From Phlebotomus papatasi (lineage: Eukaryota; Arthropoda; Insecta; Diptera; Psychodidae), in the NCBI RefSeq assembly GCF_024763615.1, contig NW_026604969.1:1-64000 (forward strand): a DNA stretch of 64,000 bases, given 5' to 3'. Below the pieces are notes generated by a model that saw only the letters and a program-made list of their open reading frames with translations, was not told the origin of the DNA and ran no database searches. Shown here in pieces: positions 44,632 to 55,681 of this stretch (its first letter is position 1; each line of letters opens with the position of its first letter). A program made the translations under genes and the position numbers.

Positions 44632-47062
44632 TTGTGGGTGTTTCTGACGAGTGCCAAAACCTGTTAGAGGTTCATTTAAGGGTCTTAAATATGAAATCCG
44701 TTTGTCCCGGTCACGTATGGATTTTTTTTTAAATATGCATTTTTAGTTTTTGCTGTTTTCTAAAATTCAAAAATTTATATCTCAGATTCTAATTATCCGG
44801 TCGTAGTCGCATAAAGCTAAAATGACGCGTAATTTCATCCTCTATAACTCTTATGAACATATCAAGAACCTACGATGGAAATGAAGTGTATTAGGTGAGA
44901 TTCTTAACAATCTCACCTACTATAATCCTAACAAAATCTCATGTCCTCCGATCGGCCCCAAACTTTGCCAGAATGTGTTTTGACACTTCCTGATCACGAA
45001 TATATGGATGGCTAAAAACCGTTCCCGTTCGTCCGTCCGTCCGTCCGTTCGTCCGTCCGGCTGCTATATGGAGCTTAATAGCTCCTAAACGAAAAAGATA
45101 TCGACTTGCGGTTTTCAGCTAGGGTTATATATCGTATGAAAATTGCAACTTGGTGCATACACCCCCCACCCCTCCATCCAACATTTTGAATACCCCAATT
45201 TTTTTGTTTTCTCAATAGCTCCGTCCCTATGGCATCGATCGGGCTCAAATTTTAGTATGTTATAACTAGGTCTTAGGGTTTTCGATCAATATCGAACTTA
45301 AGGTCCCCCGACCCCCCTGACACGAGCAATAAGGGCCCAAAAAACAATTCTTATAATGGCCATAACTCCGGTTCTAATTGTCAGAATTTAAAAAGTGAGG
45401 CCTTTTTGGAAAGCTCTCATGAAATTCCACTTCCCCTTTTAACATCACAAGTTCATAAAGCCACCGCTAGGGGCGCTATTTTTAAAAAGAAGGTTTTTCA
45501 ACTTTCTAAGTTAAATAACTCAAAAACTCCTTTATGCAATCGGGCTCAAATTTTAGTATGTTGTGGCCGCTGATTATACCTATCAAACAAAAAAAGGGAC
45601 AGATAATCCTAACCGGCTTATGTAGGTGAGATTCTTAACGTGAGCTAACTCGGAGTGCATGCAAATTCGATTTACAGCTGAAATTGTGAGTCGCCATTCA
45701 GTTATCTTGAATCAAATTCGTGAAATTATACAAATTTTGTATTTAAACCAAAATATCAAGGACTGGGATGAACTGGCACAAAAGTGATATATGGGTGAAA
45801 TGTAGACCAGAATGTACTCTATAATTTTCCTATAGAACATGATCTCATCGATTACTCAGAAGCCAAGATAAGCGAGGTTTTTTGTTTCTTAACTTGTTTT
45901 TTCATCCAGAGTGCCCCAAGTGTTCATTTGTTGAACTTCAACTATATCAAAGAATTGTTGTATTTTGTGGGACTTTCCATTTAAAACCCTATTTTAAGTG
46001 TCTTGGTGGAGTAGAGGCAGTCAAATTGGCATCTGAGTGATTTCAAAGCGTTATTATGGGAAAAATCAATTTTTTCACACTTAAACGGCAAAATCTGAGT
46101 GATAGCGTAGTCTGAGCGGAAAATGATGTATGGACGAAATGTAGAGACAAATGTGCTTTACAATTATGTCGAAGTAATCATCAAAATCGGTTCAGCGACA
46201 GTCGAGATAATTGAGGTTACGTGATATTGAAATTGGTTTTTCGACTGTGGCGCCCCTGGTGTTGGTCCCACGAAGTTCAAATATTCTAGAAAGTTGTAAC
46301 ATTTGGTGAGATCTTTCGTTTAAGCCCTCATTCATCAAAATCGGTCACATAGAACTGGAGATATGATTTTTTGAATTTTGTGAATTTTGACCCCTCATAT
46401 CTCCGGTTCTGTTTTAACCACAGCGTACATACGCACCATTTTGGAAACGTCCTGGACTGGACTACAATATACTAAAATTTCATTAACTTGCACAATGCCG
46501 TTTTTAAGAAAAGTGACTTTGAATTTCGATGAATTTTGACGCTATCACAGCGCCACCTGTGGTGACTTTTTGAACTTCCATCTGAAAGTACTCATCGAGA
46601 CGAAACCAAAAAGGTAAAATTTAGGTCGATATGTTAGTTAGAACCGGAGATAGAGGCCGGTCAATGTTCGAACTTTGACCCCTTATAGCTCGGGTCAGGG
46701 GTTATGGATCGACTTAAGGTTTTTTTTTTGTTTGATAGGTATAATCAACGGCTACAACATACTAAAATTTCAGCCCGATGCACAATGGAATTTTTGAGTT
46801 ATTTAACTTATAAAATTTAAAAAATTTCTTTTTAATAATAGCGCCCCTAGCGGTGGTTTTATGAACTTGCGATGTTAGAAGAGGAAGTGGCATTTCACGA
46901 GAGCTTTCCAAAAAGCCCTCACTTTTTAAATTCTGATAATTAGAACCGGAGTTATGGCCATTTTAAGAAATTTTTTTTGGACCCTTATAGCTCGGGTCAG
47001 GGGGGTCGGGGGACCTTAAGTTTGGTATTGATGGAAAGCTCTAAGGCCCAGCTATAACATAC

Positions 47063-47469
47063 TGTTGCGAACCTGCTTTGAGGCATGCCCTGCCTAGGGG
47101 ATGCTGCACAGCTCTCTTTAGGGGATGAGTGCCGTGTATTATCGAATTTTGAAGTTACCCCTATAATTCACGTGAGCAACACATACTCGCAGCGAAGCAA
47201 GTCGAGTATATGTGCTTTCGTGGTTAAGTTGAGTTTGAGTTTGGATTGATCATCCGCGCTCGAGTGAGTGAGAAGGCAGCAACTATCCTGCTTGCGCACC
47301 TTTCACCCTATCACTTTAGAGCGCGAATCCCTCCTCTGTGCGCTTTTTAAGCTGCACGAGATTCCCAGAATTACTTTGTGTCAGTGAAGCAAATAAAGTG
47401 TTGTTGAGTTTAACTCCCGGCCTTTGTTTTTCCTCCCTGCCGTCGTGGTCTCCGGTCAAATCCGCAACA
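47063..47469 (+). repeat. 5' LTR of non-autonomous element
   Basis: 407 bp, TGTTGCGAAC to CCGCAACA, with AATAAA near its 3' end (about 47393). Confidence 0.9.
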
Positions 47470-47470
47470 T

Positions 47471-47490
47471 TGGTGTCAGAAGTGGGATTC
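47471..47490 (+). other. Primer binding site, complementary to tRNA-Leu 3' end
   Basis: TGGTGTCAGAAGTGGGATTC begins one base after the LTR. It matches the complement of a tRNA-Leu 3' end (…CCCACTTCTGACA plus CCA), from recalled tRNA sequence. Confidence 0.7.
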
Positions 47491-47509
47491 TGGCCACTCT
47501 AGGAGGACG

Positions 47510-48784
47510 ATGGCTACCGTGGAGCAAATAGCTCGTCTCCTGGACGAGCAAGACAAACGTCTGTGCAAACACTTGAGTAATCTCGTTTCGGATACGTTCC
47601 AAGAAGACCTGCAAAATATTCGAGGTCGTCTTGCCGCAAGGGAAAAGGAGATGGCACTACTGAGGCTGCAAATTGTGCGCTATTCTCTCCCACATGCTCT
47701 GGAGTCATCTGCAGGGAAGGAAAATTCTCTGCAATCGACCATTTATCCAAAGCCCAATGGATCAACATCTGAGGCAAGAACTTTCTACACATCTACATCA
47801 ATCCATTCACCGTCAGTTGCGCCCTGCAAAATGGGGCTGCAATCAACAGGAGTGCTTTCCAATAGCCCTGTAGGCCGTGATCTGTGGATGAGTGAGAAAA
47901 TTCCGGATAATAAGAGCACTACAGTGGGATATTTCGAATCATGCTTACCTTCCTGGTGTCCATGGACACAGGAGAAAAGCCCTGTTTGTGCTGATCAACT
48001 GAAACAAGTTGTAATACCTCCGGACGTCCTATGCACTGTGCAATCCGACGAGCTTCAGCCCAGCATCATTGAGGGACTTTCTATTCCCGTCTCAAATCTC
48101 CGGAAAGCCACTTCAGTTGCATTAGATGGCGTCCAATGTACATCTTTTGCTCGTGGCTTTGCATGTGATTCCAGCCCTGAATTTCATGCCAGATCTGGGT
48201 CTTCATCAACTTGTGAGTCTGTTGAAGCAATTGAGGAGGATTCCAATCCCTTGGAAGGTCTTGCCGAGTCACTAGGGCCTTTAACATCCACGGAAGTGAA
48301 GACGTTCGCCCCTCGGCCACCAAGCACCTCAATTACCAGAGTTATCCATGGGCATTGGAGAACTGGTTCTGCCTCCGAGAACCCTGAAGAGAAATCTGTT
48401 GGCTATTCTGAGTCCATCAGGAAGAACCTGGAAGCAGAAAAGACGGACACCGAGAAAGCAAACACTGCCTCTGGAAATGTGAAAAACATACCGGCTATTG
48501 TGTTTGCACAGCACTTCGTCAGGAAGGCTGTTGGGATACCCGATTTTGATGATCCTTGGATGCCATCAGGACGAACCTTGAGGATGTTCATCCTTTCTGG
48601 AATGCCTTGGGATCCTGGAGGGCAGATTTGGAGAGGTTGGGTGCTGCTCCACACTGTCAAGCACAAAAACAAGAGCTGTGTGCCTAAAACACGAGAGCGG
48701 CGGCATCGAGCACCGCCGGCGGCTGAAATTCATCCAGCGGCGGAACATCCATCTGAAGATGGGAATTTGTGCTTTGACGAGTGA
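47510..48784 (+). CDS. 424-residue ORF of the non-autonomous LTR element, Gag-like N-terminus
   Basis: The start is MATVEQIARLLDEQDKRL, a short helical opening like those of Ty3/Gypsy Gag proteins that use this primer site (inference). The next ~350 residues are Ser/Thr/Pro-rich with scattered cysteines and match no domain that I recognise. The C-terminus (KTRERRHRAPP) resembles the basic tail at the end of Gypsy Pol. The ORF may therefore be a fusion of the two ends of a former gag-pol around a large internal deletion. There is no protease, RT or integrase motif. The frame is intact over 424 codons despite LTR divergence, which is unusual for a neutral remnant. Confidence 0.6.
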   Translation: MATVEQIARLLDEQDKRLCKHLSNLVSDTFQEDLQNIRGRLAAREKEMALLRLQIVRYSLPHALESSAGKENSLQSTIYPKPNGSTSEARTFYTSTSIHSPSVAPCKMGLQSTGVLSNSPVGRDLWMSEKIPDNKSTTVGYFESCLPSWCPWTQEKSPVCADQLKQVVIPPDVLCTVQSDELQPSIIEGLSIPVSNLRKATSVALDGVQCTSFARGFACDSSPEFHARSGSSSTCESVEAIEEDSNPLEGLAESLGPLTSTEVKTFAPRPPSTSITRVIHGHWRTGSASENPEEKSVGYSESIRKNLEAEKTDTEKANTASGNVKNIPAIVFAQHFVRKAVGIPDFDDPWMPSGRTLRMFILSGMPWDPGGQIWRGWVLLHTVKHKNKSCVPKTRERRHRAPPAAEIHPAAEHPSEDGNLCFDE

Positions 48785-48883
48785 GCTTTTGCACTGCGGG
48801 TCCTCCAGTGTCCTGTGTATCCTTGGAATCCGGTTTGAGGTGCCGCGGCGTTTGGAGGTTATTTGGCTTGGCCGAGACGGCCA

Positions 48884-48901
48884 AGATTAAGCGGGGGACC
48901 C
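48884..48901 (+). other. Polypurine tract
   Basis: AAGATTAAGCGGGGGACCC lies immediately before the 3' LTR and contains the purine run AAGCGGGGGA. Confidence 0.6.
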
Positions 48902-49309
48902 TGTTGCGAACCTGCTTTGAGGCATACCCTGCCTAGGGGATGGTGCACAGCGCTCTTTAGGGGATGAGTGCCGTGTATTATCGAATTTTGAAGTTACCCC
49001 TATAATTCACGTGAGCAACACATACTCGCAGCGAAGTAAGTCGAGTATATGTGCTTTCGTGGTTAAGTTGAGTTTGAGTTTGGATTGATCATCCGCGCTC
49101 GAGTGAGTGAGAAGGGCAGCAACTATCCTGCTTGCGCACCTTTCACCCTATCACTTTAGAGCGCGAATCCCTCCTCTGTGCGCTTTTTAAGCTGCACGAG
49201 ATTCCCAGAATTACTTTGTGTCAGTGAAGCAAATAAAGTGTTGTTGAGTTTAAATCCCGGCCTTTGTTTTTCCTCCCTGCCGTCGTGGTCTCCGGTCAAA
49301 TCCGCAACA
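48902..49309 (+). repeat. 3' LTR of non-autonomous element
   Basis: 408 bp. It differs from the 5' LTR at several sites (for example GCATACCC versus GCATGCCC, AGCGAAGTAAG versus AGCGAAGCAAG, and one extra G). Confidence 0.9.
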
Positions 49310-50671
49310 ATACTAAAATTTGAGTCCGCTGAATGCCATAGGGGCGGAGCTATTGAGAAAACAAAAAAAGGGGGTCTTCAAAATGTCGGAAGGAGGGGTG
49401 GGGGGTGGGGGGTCAATGCACCAAGTTGCAATTTTCACCCGATATATAACCTTTGCCGAAAACCGCAAGTCGATATCTTTTTTAGTTTAGGAGCTATTAA
49501 GCTCCAAAGAGCGGCCGGCCGGCCGGCCGGCCGGGAACGTAAAATAACCACATATATATTCGTTATCAGGAAGTGGCGAAACACATTATGGCCAAATTTG
49601 AGGTCGATCGGACGACATGAAATTTTGTTAGGATTATAGTAGGTGAGATTGTTAAGAATCTCACTTAATACTTAAGTCGATCCATAACCCCTGACCCGAG
49701 CTATAAGGGGTCAAAGTTCGAATATTGACCGGCCTCTATCTCCGGTTCTAATTAACATATCGGCCTAAGTTTTACCTTTTTGGTTTCGTCTCGATGAGCA
49801 CTTTCAGATGGAAGTTCAAAAATTCACCACAGGTGGCCTGTGATAGCGTCAAAATTCATCGAAATTCAAAGTCACTTTTCTCAAAAACGGCATTGTGCAA
49901 GTTAATCAAATTTTAGTATCTTGTAGTCCAGTCCAGGACGTTTCCAAAATGGTGCAAATGTGCGCTGTGCTTAAAACAGAACCGGAGATATGAGGAGTCT
50001 AATTTCACGAAATTCAAAAAATCATATCTCCAGTTCTATTTGACCGATTTTGATGAGTGAGGGCTTAAACGAAAGACCTCTGTAAACGCTACAACATACT
50101 GGAACATTTGAACTTCGTGAGACCAACACCAGGGGCGCCACAGTCGAAAAACCAATTTCAATATCACGTAACCTCAATTATCTCGACTGTCGCTGAACCG
50201 ATTTTGATGATTACTTCGACATAATTGTAAAGAACATTTGTCTCTATATTTCGTCCATACATCATTTTTCGATTAGATAATGCGATCTGTCCGATTTTGC
50301 CGTTTAAGTGTGAAAAAATTGATTTTTCCCATAATAACGCTTTGAAATCACTCAGATGCCAATTTGACTGCCTCTACTCCACCAAGACACTTAAAATAGG
50401 GTTTTAAATGGAAAGTCTCACAAAATACAACAATTCTTTGATATAGTTGAAGTTCATCAAATGAACACTTGGGGCGCTCTGGTCGAAAAAACGAGTCGAG
50501 AAACAAACAACCTCGATTATCTTGGCTTCTGAGTAATAGATGAGTTCATGTTCTATAGGAAAATTATAGAGTACATTCTGGTCTACATTTCACCCATATA
50601 TCACTTTTCTGTCACTCCATCCAAATCTTTGATATTTTGGTTTAAATACAAAATTTGTATAATTTCACGAA

Positions 50672-50951
50672 TTTGATTCAAGATAACTGAATGGCGTCTC
50701 CCTACTTCAGCATCAAATCGAATTTGCATGCACTCCGAGTTAGCTCACGTTAAGAATCTCACCTACATAAGCCGGTTAGGATTATCTGTCCCTTTTTCAC
50801 TATATTTAATAGGTGAGCTAACACACGAATTTGATTCAAGATAACTGAATGGCGTACCCCAACTTCAGCTCTATATCGAATTTGCATGCACTCCGAGTTA
50901 GCTCACGTTAAGAATCTCACCTACATAAGCCGCTTAGGATTATCTGTCCCT
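50672..50951. repeat. Two-copy tandem duplication, about 150-bp unit, in FB3 right arm
   Basis: Both copies run from CGAATTTGATTCAAGATAAC through CACGTTAAGAATCTCACC to TTATCTGTCCCTTT. The left arm has a single counterpart near 45600-45720. Confidence 0.75.
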
Positions 50952-51552
50952 TTCTATATACGTCTCTTTTCTTACATTTCACTTCTTTTTATATGAAATG
51001 TGTAAGTGAGAGTGCAAAAGAGAATGCTCGTCAGTAGGTTAAACAAAGATACCAAATAATTATATATAATAAGAGATTTTAATGTACTTTATTTTCAATA
51101 AGTTTTTGTGAATAAACAAATTAAGATAGAAAATTCAAACTAAAAAGATATGAAAGAATATTAAATTCACACACTTCTAGGCATAGTAGTTGGCATATAA
51201 AATGTTCTATCTAAGTGAGAGAATTATTGGAAAATGGAAAATACACAGAAAAATGCACAATTTTGGGTGCATTTTTCAAAAAATCTTTAAAAAATACACT
51301 TTATTTTCATCGTAGGTTCTTTATATGTTTACAAGAGTTATAGAGGATGAAATTACGCATCATTTTAGCTTTATGTGACTACCACCGGGTAATTATAACC
51401 GGAGATATAAATTTTTGAATTTTAGAAAACAGCAAAAACTAAAAATGCATATTTAAAAAATCCATACGTGACCCGGACAAACGGACTTCAGATTTGAGAC
51501 CTATAAATGACCCTTCAACAAGTTTTGGCACTCTCATCAGAAACACCCACAA

Positions 51553-52599
51553 CGTGTCTCACAGTGTTATCATTATCACCAATAGAAAATCTGATTTCAT
51601 CTACTTTTTGTCCATTGACGCACTGGCTTCTATTGGGCCATTCGATGTTTGTGCAATAATTATTTCTTCTTTGCTCACAAGTTTTCACATTTTCGATTAT
51701 TGGTTTTCACTTTCAATTCTTTTAGTTTTTAATTTAGAATTTCACTTTAATAACTTTCACTGACAGTAATTTTTTTTCCTTAAATAAGGTTTGATTTTTT
51801 CACTACTTCTAGACCAATTAGTTATTGTTCACAATATGGAGGGATCGCCATGAAATATCTGGTATTGCCAAAATAAAACATCCTGGTTCGGGGTAGAACG
51901 TTTAATGAATGTCTTCTCATTGATACACTGTTTTTATACAGAGTCACATTACATCACTAAGTTTACCAATAGGTAGAGCATTGACTCATGACACCAAAGT
52001 GTACCAATAGAACATTGATGACTTGGGTATATCGCAGGGAATATCACCAAGATTTCTTTTTACATAGAAATTGCACGAAATAATTGATAAATATCCTCAA
52101 TCCGGGTGAACTCTTCAAAAATTGAAACTGCTGCTTTTTTTTCCTTCACCAACGATATATTTAACTAACTCCTGTTTTGACTTTGCACTCACAAATTTAA
52201 TTTGATAATTGAAGTCTAATAATCGTCGCAGTTCTGGGAATTGAGTTGTGGAAAACCAGAAAGACCCGGGCGAAGATCTGCGGGAAGTACTCATCCGAAC
52301 TTGAAGAGCAAAACCCAGTTGTGGAGAAGCTCGACAGCATAATCAAAAAGAAGGAAGAAGCGAGGAAATGTGCGAGGACGAGCGGTTGGAGGTCGTGAGG
52401 ATCAGATGAGAGAGGTGCTATTGCTCGCGAATTCAAGCAAGATTCTAAAAGAGTTAATACCAGTTAATACCGTTGTAAACTCTTCAAACGTTAATGTAGT
52501 ATTCTCTAACACCCTCTTCAAGTGCCACGTCACCGATTTAACCCCCATTCCCAAATTCCCCAAAATTGTGGGGCATAAGGTGGGTTAAATTTCTAATTA
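51553..52599. other. Mostly non-coding stretch; a short unrecognised open frame at 52225-52399
   Basis: No recognised gene. A plus-strand frame rich in Lys/Glu (KYSSELEEQNPVVEKLD) is open for about 55 codons near 52225-52399. It might be an exon or TE-coding remnant, but I cannot identify it. The part at 51850-52200 could include the LTR of the minus-strand BEL remnant that follows. Confidence 0.4.
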
Positions 52600-53180
52600 A
52601 TGCCTTGTTCAATAAAGTAATTCTGTGCATTTTCAGACTCAGTCTTGATTACTTTCGCAAGATCAGTTAATAAAATTTTATTAGCACAAACGAAATTTCG
52701 CCCTTGATCACTGAACATTTCAATAGGCTTGCCACGACGGGCAATGAATCTCTGGAAGGCTGCAATAAATGCATCTGCGCTTAAATCACTTAAATGCTAA
52801 TTCTAAGTGAATAGCTTTCGCAGCCTTAAAAAACAAAAATTGCAATATACGGTTTGTGCGCGCTAATTCCCCTTCCCTTTGCTGCTTTGATTATGAAGCG
52901 TCCCGTAAAATCGATACCTGTTTTGGCAAATAATGCAGACGGAACAATTCGTTCTTCCGGGAGATTTCCCATCACATGGTACTCACCAATCGCTTGGAAT
53001 CTGAAGCATGTTATGCATTTGTGCAATACGTTTCTTACTGTTATCTTACCGCTGATTATCCAAAACCTTTGTATGGTAATGTTTAACGTAAGTTGAATTC
53101 CACCATGATGAGACTATGGGTAGGACGAAGCTTCGTATTTGCACGTAGCGTGGTGATTTCTTCCCTGAAATAGATGATCT
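52600..53180 (-). pseudogene. pol: BEL/Pao integrase remnant
   Basis: Read leftward, the N-terminal zinc-binding region and catalytic domain entry are clear: HHGGIQLTL, a QRFWIISGK block, LHKCITCFRF, MGNLPEERIVPS, and TGIDFTGRF with the first catalytic Asp. Beyond 52826 the match continues in other frames, with segments corresponding to the AFIAAFQRFIARRGKP and SD-G-NFVCA regions. Frameshifts are evident near 53108 and near 52800-52826, and stops are present. Only this ~580-bp fragment is recognisable. It is unrelated to the gag-only BEL element at 13.6-18.2 kb, or at least cannot be joined to it. Confidence 0.75.
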
Positions 53181-53322
53181 GAATTATTTTTATTATACTC
53201 ACCATGGTCGCATCATTTTGATAGTTTTGTCGATGACTCTCCTACCAGTTACTCCCAGTTTTTGATTAAATTTTGTGGATTTTTGTAAAAAGAAGAATCT
53301 TTAACAGCAAGAAGTATCATAA

Positions 53323-54014
53323 GCAAAGGCATACAAGCCGATTGTCTCGAGGCGCGATGAGTATCGCAAGTATTTGGAGCGCAACTGCGTTATGGAGACA
53401 CTCACGAAGGTGTTGTGCAAGTTGATGCTAGAGTATGAGAATGACAACAGGGACGATGCTATCGATTTTATTCTGAACAATTTGGATGATGCCGTCTATG
53501 AGAATGACTTGATTGCGTCCCTGAGGACACAGCTGAAGAGAGTCGCAAGGAGATTCAAGATCTCAAGAGGCAGATTCGAGAATTAAAGGGGGTAGGAGCA
53601 GCTGGTGCGGATGAATTGGTGCCTTCAGCGTCAAAAGAACCGGTATCTTCTCCGCGAGAGAAACCGGTGGCTTTTTCGAGGGAGCAACCAGTTGCTTTCC
53701 CAAGACAGGAACCATTTGCTTCTCCAAGGCAGGAGACGGTGTCAGCTACACGGAAGTAACAGACACCCGTGGAGAATGTGGAGGAGGGTAAGACAGATGA
53801 AGCAATGGCTGAAAATGTGACTGATCAGTAAACTGATGATCCAGCAGAAAAACCGACCGCTGAAAAAACCGAGCCATTGAAATACATTAGCGTTGAAGAA
53901 ACTGCGGAATCAGCAAAAGATGATACTCCGGAAAGTAAACAAGAAACACCCGAGGCTGCTCCAGCAGAGGAAACAGTTTAGTCCAAAGAACCAGCAGAAC
54001 CTGACAAGACATGA
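53323..54014 (+). pseudogene. MYCBP: MYCBP-like (c-Myc-binding protein) pseudogene with acidic tail
   Basis: The N-terminal ~65 residues match the MYCBP (AMY-1) family pattern: YKPI..R.DEYRKYLERN, VMETLTKVL, DDAIDFILNNL. In animals MYCBP is a small helical coiled-coil adaptor that binds c-Myc and AKAP proteins. A frame change near 53525 leads into a coiled coil (EESRKEIQDLKRQIREL). A long Pro/Glu/Lys-rich tail follows (repeats such as PVSSPREKPV and EKPTAEKTEP) with in-frame stops near 53758, 53829 and 53980. No ATG was seen at the expected start, and a stop lies just upstream. The tail is an extension beyond the roughly 100-residue vertebrate protein. No introns are visible, so it may be a retrocopy (inference). 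Confidence 0.7.
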
Positions 54015-55276
54015 ACAGGTTTGCCATTCTAAGAAAAAAAAAAAAGATGGCAAAGCGTCCCAGCTTTGCGGAATGCTCGAACTCACGAGACAGAGCTCAC
54101 TGTGAATTAGCTTTTTGCATAATCTTTTGGAATCACTGATCTACTAGAGATTAAATTGATTCTTAAATCAATCACAAAAGCATTTGAAAATCAAAAAATC
54201 GGTACTTAACCGATTCATTACCGATGAAAACCGATGCAACCGGATTCTAATTTGCAATACTTTTCTAAAAAATCAAATTTTAAGCAAAAAGAAAAATGAG
54301 CCTTCCAAAGTAGTTGACCTTTGACCTTCAATAATTCAAAATGACGAATTTTCCGGTCATAAGTATGTTTGGGCGAAATGTTCACCTGACTAGCTCTAAA
54401 ACATATCCGAAAATCATTGAAAAAGCTAGGGCCAATTTTGAGAAAAATCGAAAAACATTTTTCTTAGGGAATATTACTAAAAAGGGGATGTAAAATTATT
54501 CTAAAATCGGGTATTAACCGGTTCACTACCTATGAAGACCGATGCAGACGGGTTCGAAATTTCAATATCTTTCCAAAAAACTCAAATTTAACCAAATCGC
54601 TTATAAGTAGTAAGCATGAAGCAGAGTACTGTTTTGTGGGCGTGTCTTTCCATGGAGCACGAGACTGTTTTGTGACGCCACATCGATAACTCTGGTGGGT
54701 GGTCTACGTGCAGGTCGGTTTCCCCACTCCGCGCTCCTCCCCCCTCCTCCGCTTCTGCATTTTGGTTAATTATTTTAACTGAATATGAAGCACGATCCTG
54801 TTTTGTGGACGTGGCTTGTTTGTGGATATGGAACACAATACTTTTGCGGGAAGAATTTTGATTGGTTATGAAGCACGATACTGTTTTGTGGGCGGAGATT
54901 TGGTTAATTATTTTAACTGAATATGAAGCACGATCCTGTTTTGTGGGCGTGGCTTGCTTATGTAGCATGATACTGTTGAGGGGGGCAAGCGTTTTGATTG
55001 GTTATGAAGCACGGTCCTATTGCGGAGAACATTCTCATTGGCTATGGAATACGATACTGTTGTTTGAATGTGAATCGTTTCAGTCGCCATATTGGACTTT
55101 TAAACTGTAAGCTTTAGACGGCCATCTTGAACTTTTTAGAACTTTAAAACTTTTTGATATTGCGCTTTTTGATGGACAGTTTGAATATTTTAAATTAACG
55201 GAAATTACTTTGGTGGACTTTTTCTCATGTAATTTTTTTTTGCTTATATAATTTATATGAGAAAAGATATGCCATC
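54015..55276. other. Non-coding stretch with two repeat families
   Basis: It holds a direct duplication of about 309-bp period (blocks near 54201-54290 and 54509-54600 with ACCGATG-A-ACCGATGCA) and a degenerate short tandem family at 54613-55075. No gene. Confidence 0.5.
54613..55075 (+). repeat. Degenerate tandem repeats of ATGAAGCACGATACTGTTTTGTGG
   Basis: About eight irregular copies of the ATGAAGCACGATCCTG / TTTTGTGGGCG motif are interspersed with TTTTGATTGGTTATG and TTAATTATTTTAACTGAA blocks. Frames in this region are by-products of the repeat. Confidence 0.7.
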
Positions 55277-55345
55277 CATGGGAATTGATCACGGGGCCTC
55301 TCGGTTGCGAGTCCAATACCTTATCCATTATACCACTCGTGGCAT
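55277..55345 (-). repeat. tRNA-like sequence, possible SINE or tRNA relic
   Basis: Reverse strand: GCCACGAGTGGTATAATGG with an A-box-like TGGTATAATGGATAAGG and an anticodon-arm-like segment. The B box is degenerate (GTGATCAATTCC). Only four acceptor pairs form. It is not a functional tRNA on this evidence. Confidence 0.45.
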
Positions 55346-55640
55346 GATAGAAGATTTGTCAGAGGTCTTTCCTAAGCAGTTAGTGAATGAAATTTTAGAT
55401 GAGATTCTTCATAACAATTTTTCCTCTGCAGTGTCCAAGTGTGGAAAAATGCAAATGCAATATGAGACCTTTTCGGGCGCTCGCTATCATATGGGAAAGA
55501 ATTTGCTGAGCGCGAGAATTTGATTCCTTCAGACGGAGGAAGCAACACGGGAAAAATGTCTTGGGTGTGCGATGCAATTTAATTGATCAGTGCAATTTCA
55601 CAATATTATGAAAATATTATTTCGAGAACTTCACAATGAG
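55346..55640 (+). other. Short unrecognised open frame and upstream region of the protease gene
   Basis: A frame ending at 55523 includes LSEVFPKQLVNEILDEIL, which vaguely resembles a small helical (CUE-like) motif. I would not assign a function. The rest is the promoter-proximal region of the protease. Confidence 0.3.
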
Positions 55641-55648
55641 TATAAATA
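55641..55648 (+). promoter_or_regulatory. TATA box (TATAAATA) of the protease gene
   Basis: It lies 34 bp before the ATG at 55682. It is similar to the boxes ahead of the ATPase gene and polB. Confidence 0.6.
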
Positions 55649-55681
55649 GGTGTTACTGTTGGCGAAATAAATTATTTAATT

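Larger units (their letters stand above)
47063..49309 (+). mobile_element. Non-autonomous LTR retrotransposon inside FB3 (2.25 kb)
   Basis: Two LTRs (47063-47469 and 48902-49309) have TGTTGCG...CGCAACA ends. A 4-bp ATAC duplication (47059-47062 and 49310-49313), a tRNA-Leu-type primer site and a polypurine tract complete the element. The LTRs differ at about six or seven positions, so it is older than the BEL copy. It has one 424-codon ORF and no RT, so it needs a helper. Confidence 0.88.
44632..51552. mobile_element. Foldback element FB3 (6.9 kb) with layered inverted repeats
   Basis: The ends TTGTGGGTGTTTCTGA at 44632 and, reversed, at 51552 begin inverted arms. They continue through GTTTGTCCCGG, CGTATGGATTTTTT, GCATTTTTAGTTTTTGCTG and the AATTTCATCCTCTATAAC region. 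Inside, a block at about 45620-46700 is mirrored at about 49680-50790. A further block at about 45180-45600 is mirrored within the same half at about 46720-47062, so there is more than one level of inversion. Tetranucleotide GTCC/CCGG tracts lie at 45027-45060 and 49512-49534. No transposase is present. An LTR element was inserted near the middle. A terminal target duplication was not identified. Confidence 0.75.

Noticed and set aside
45027..45060. GTCC-type microsatellite as a special feature
   Set aside because: It is a short simple repeat within the foldback arm with a matching CCGG tract in the other arm. It is explained by the element.
49178..49639. 153-codon plus-strand frame across the 3' LTR border
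   Set aside because: It begins inside the LTR and continues into foldback sequence, so it is a chance fusion.
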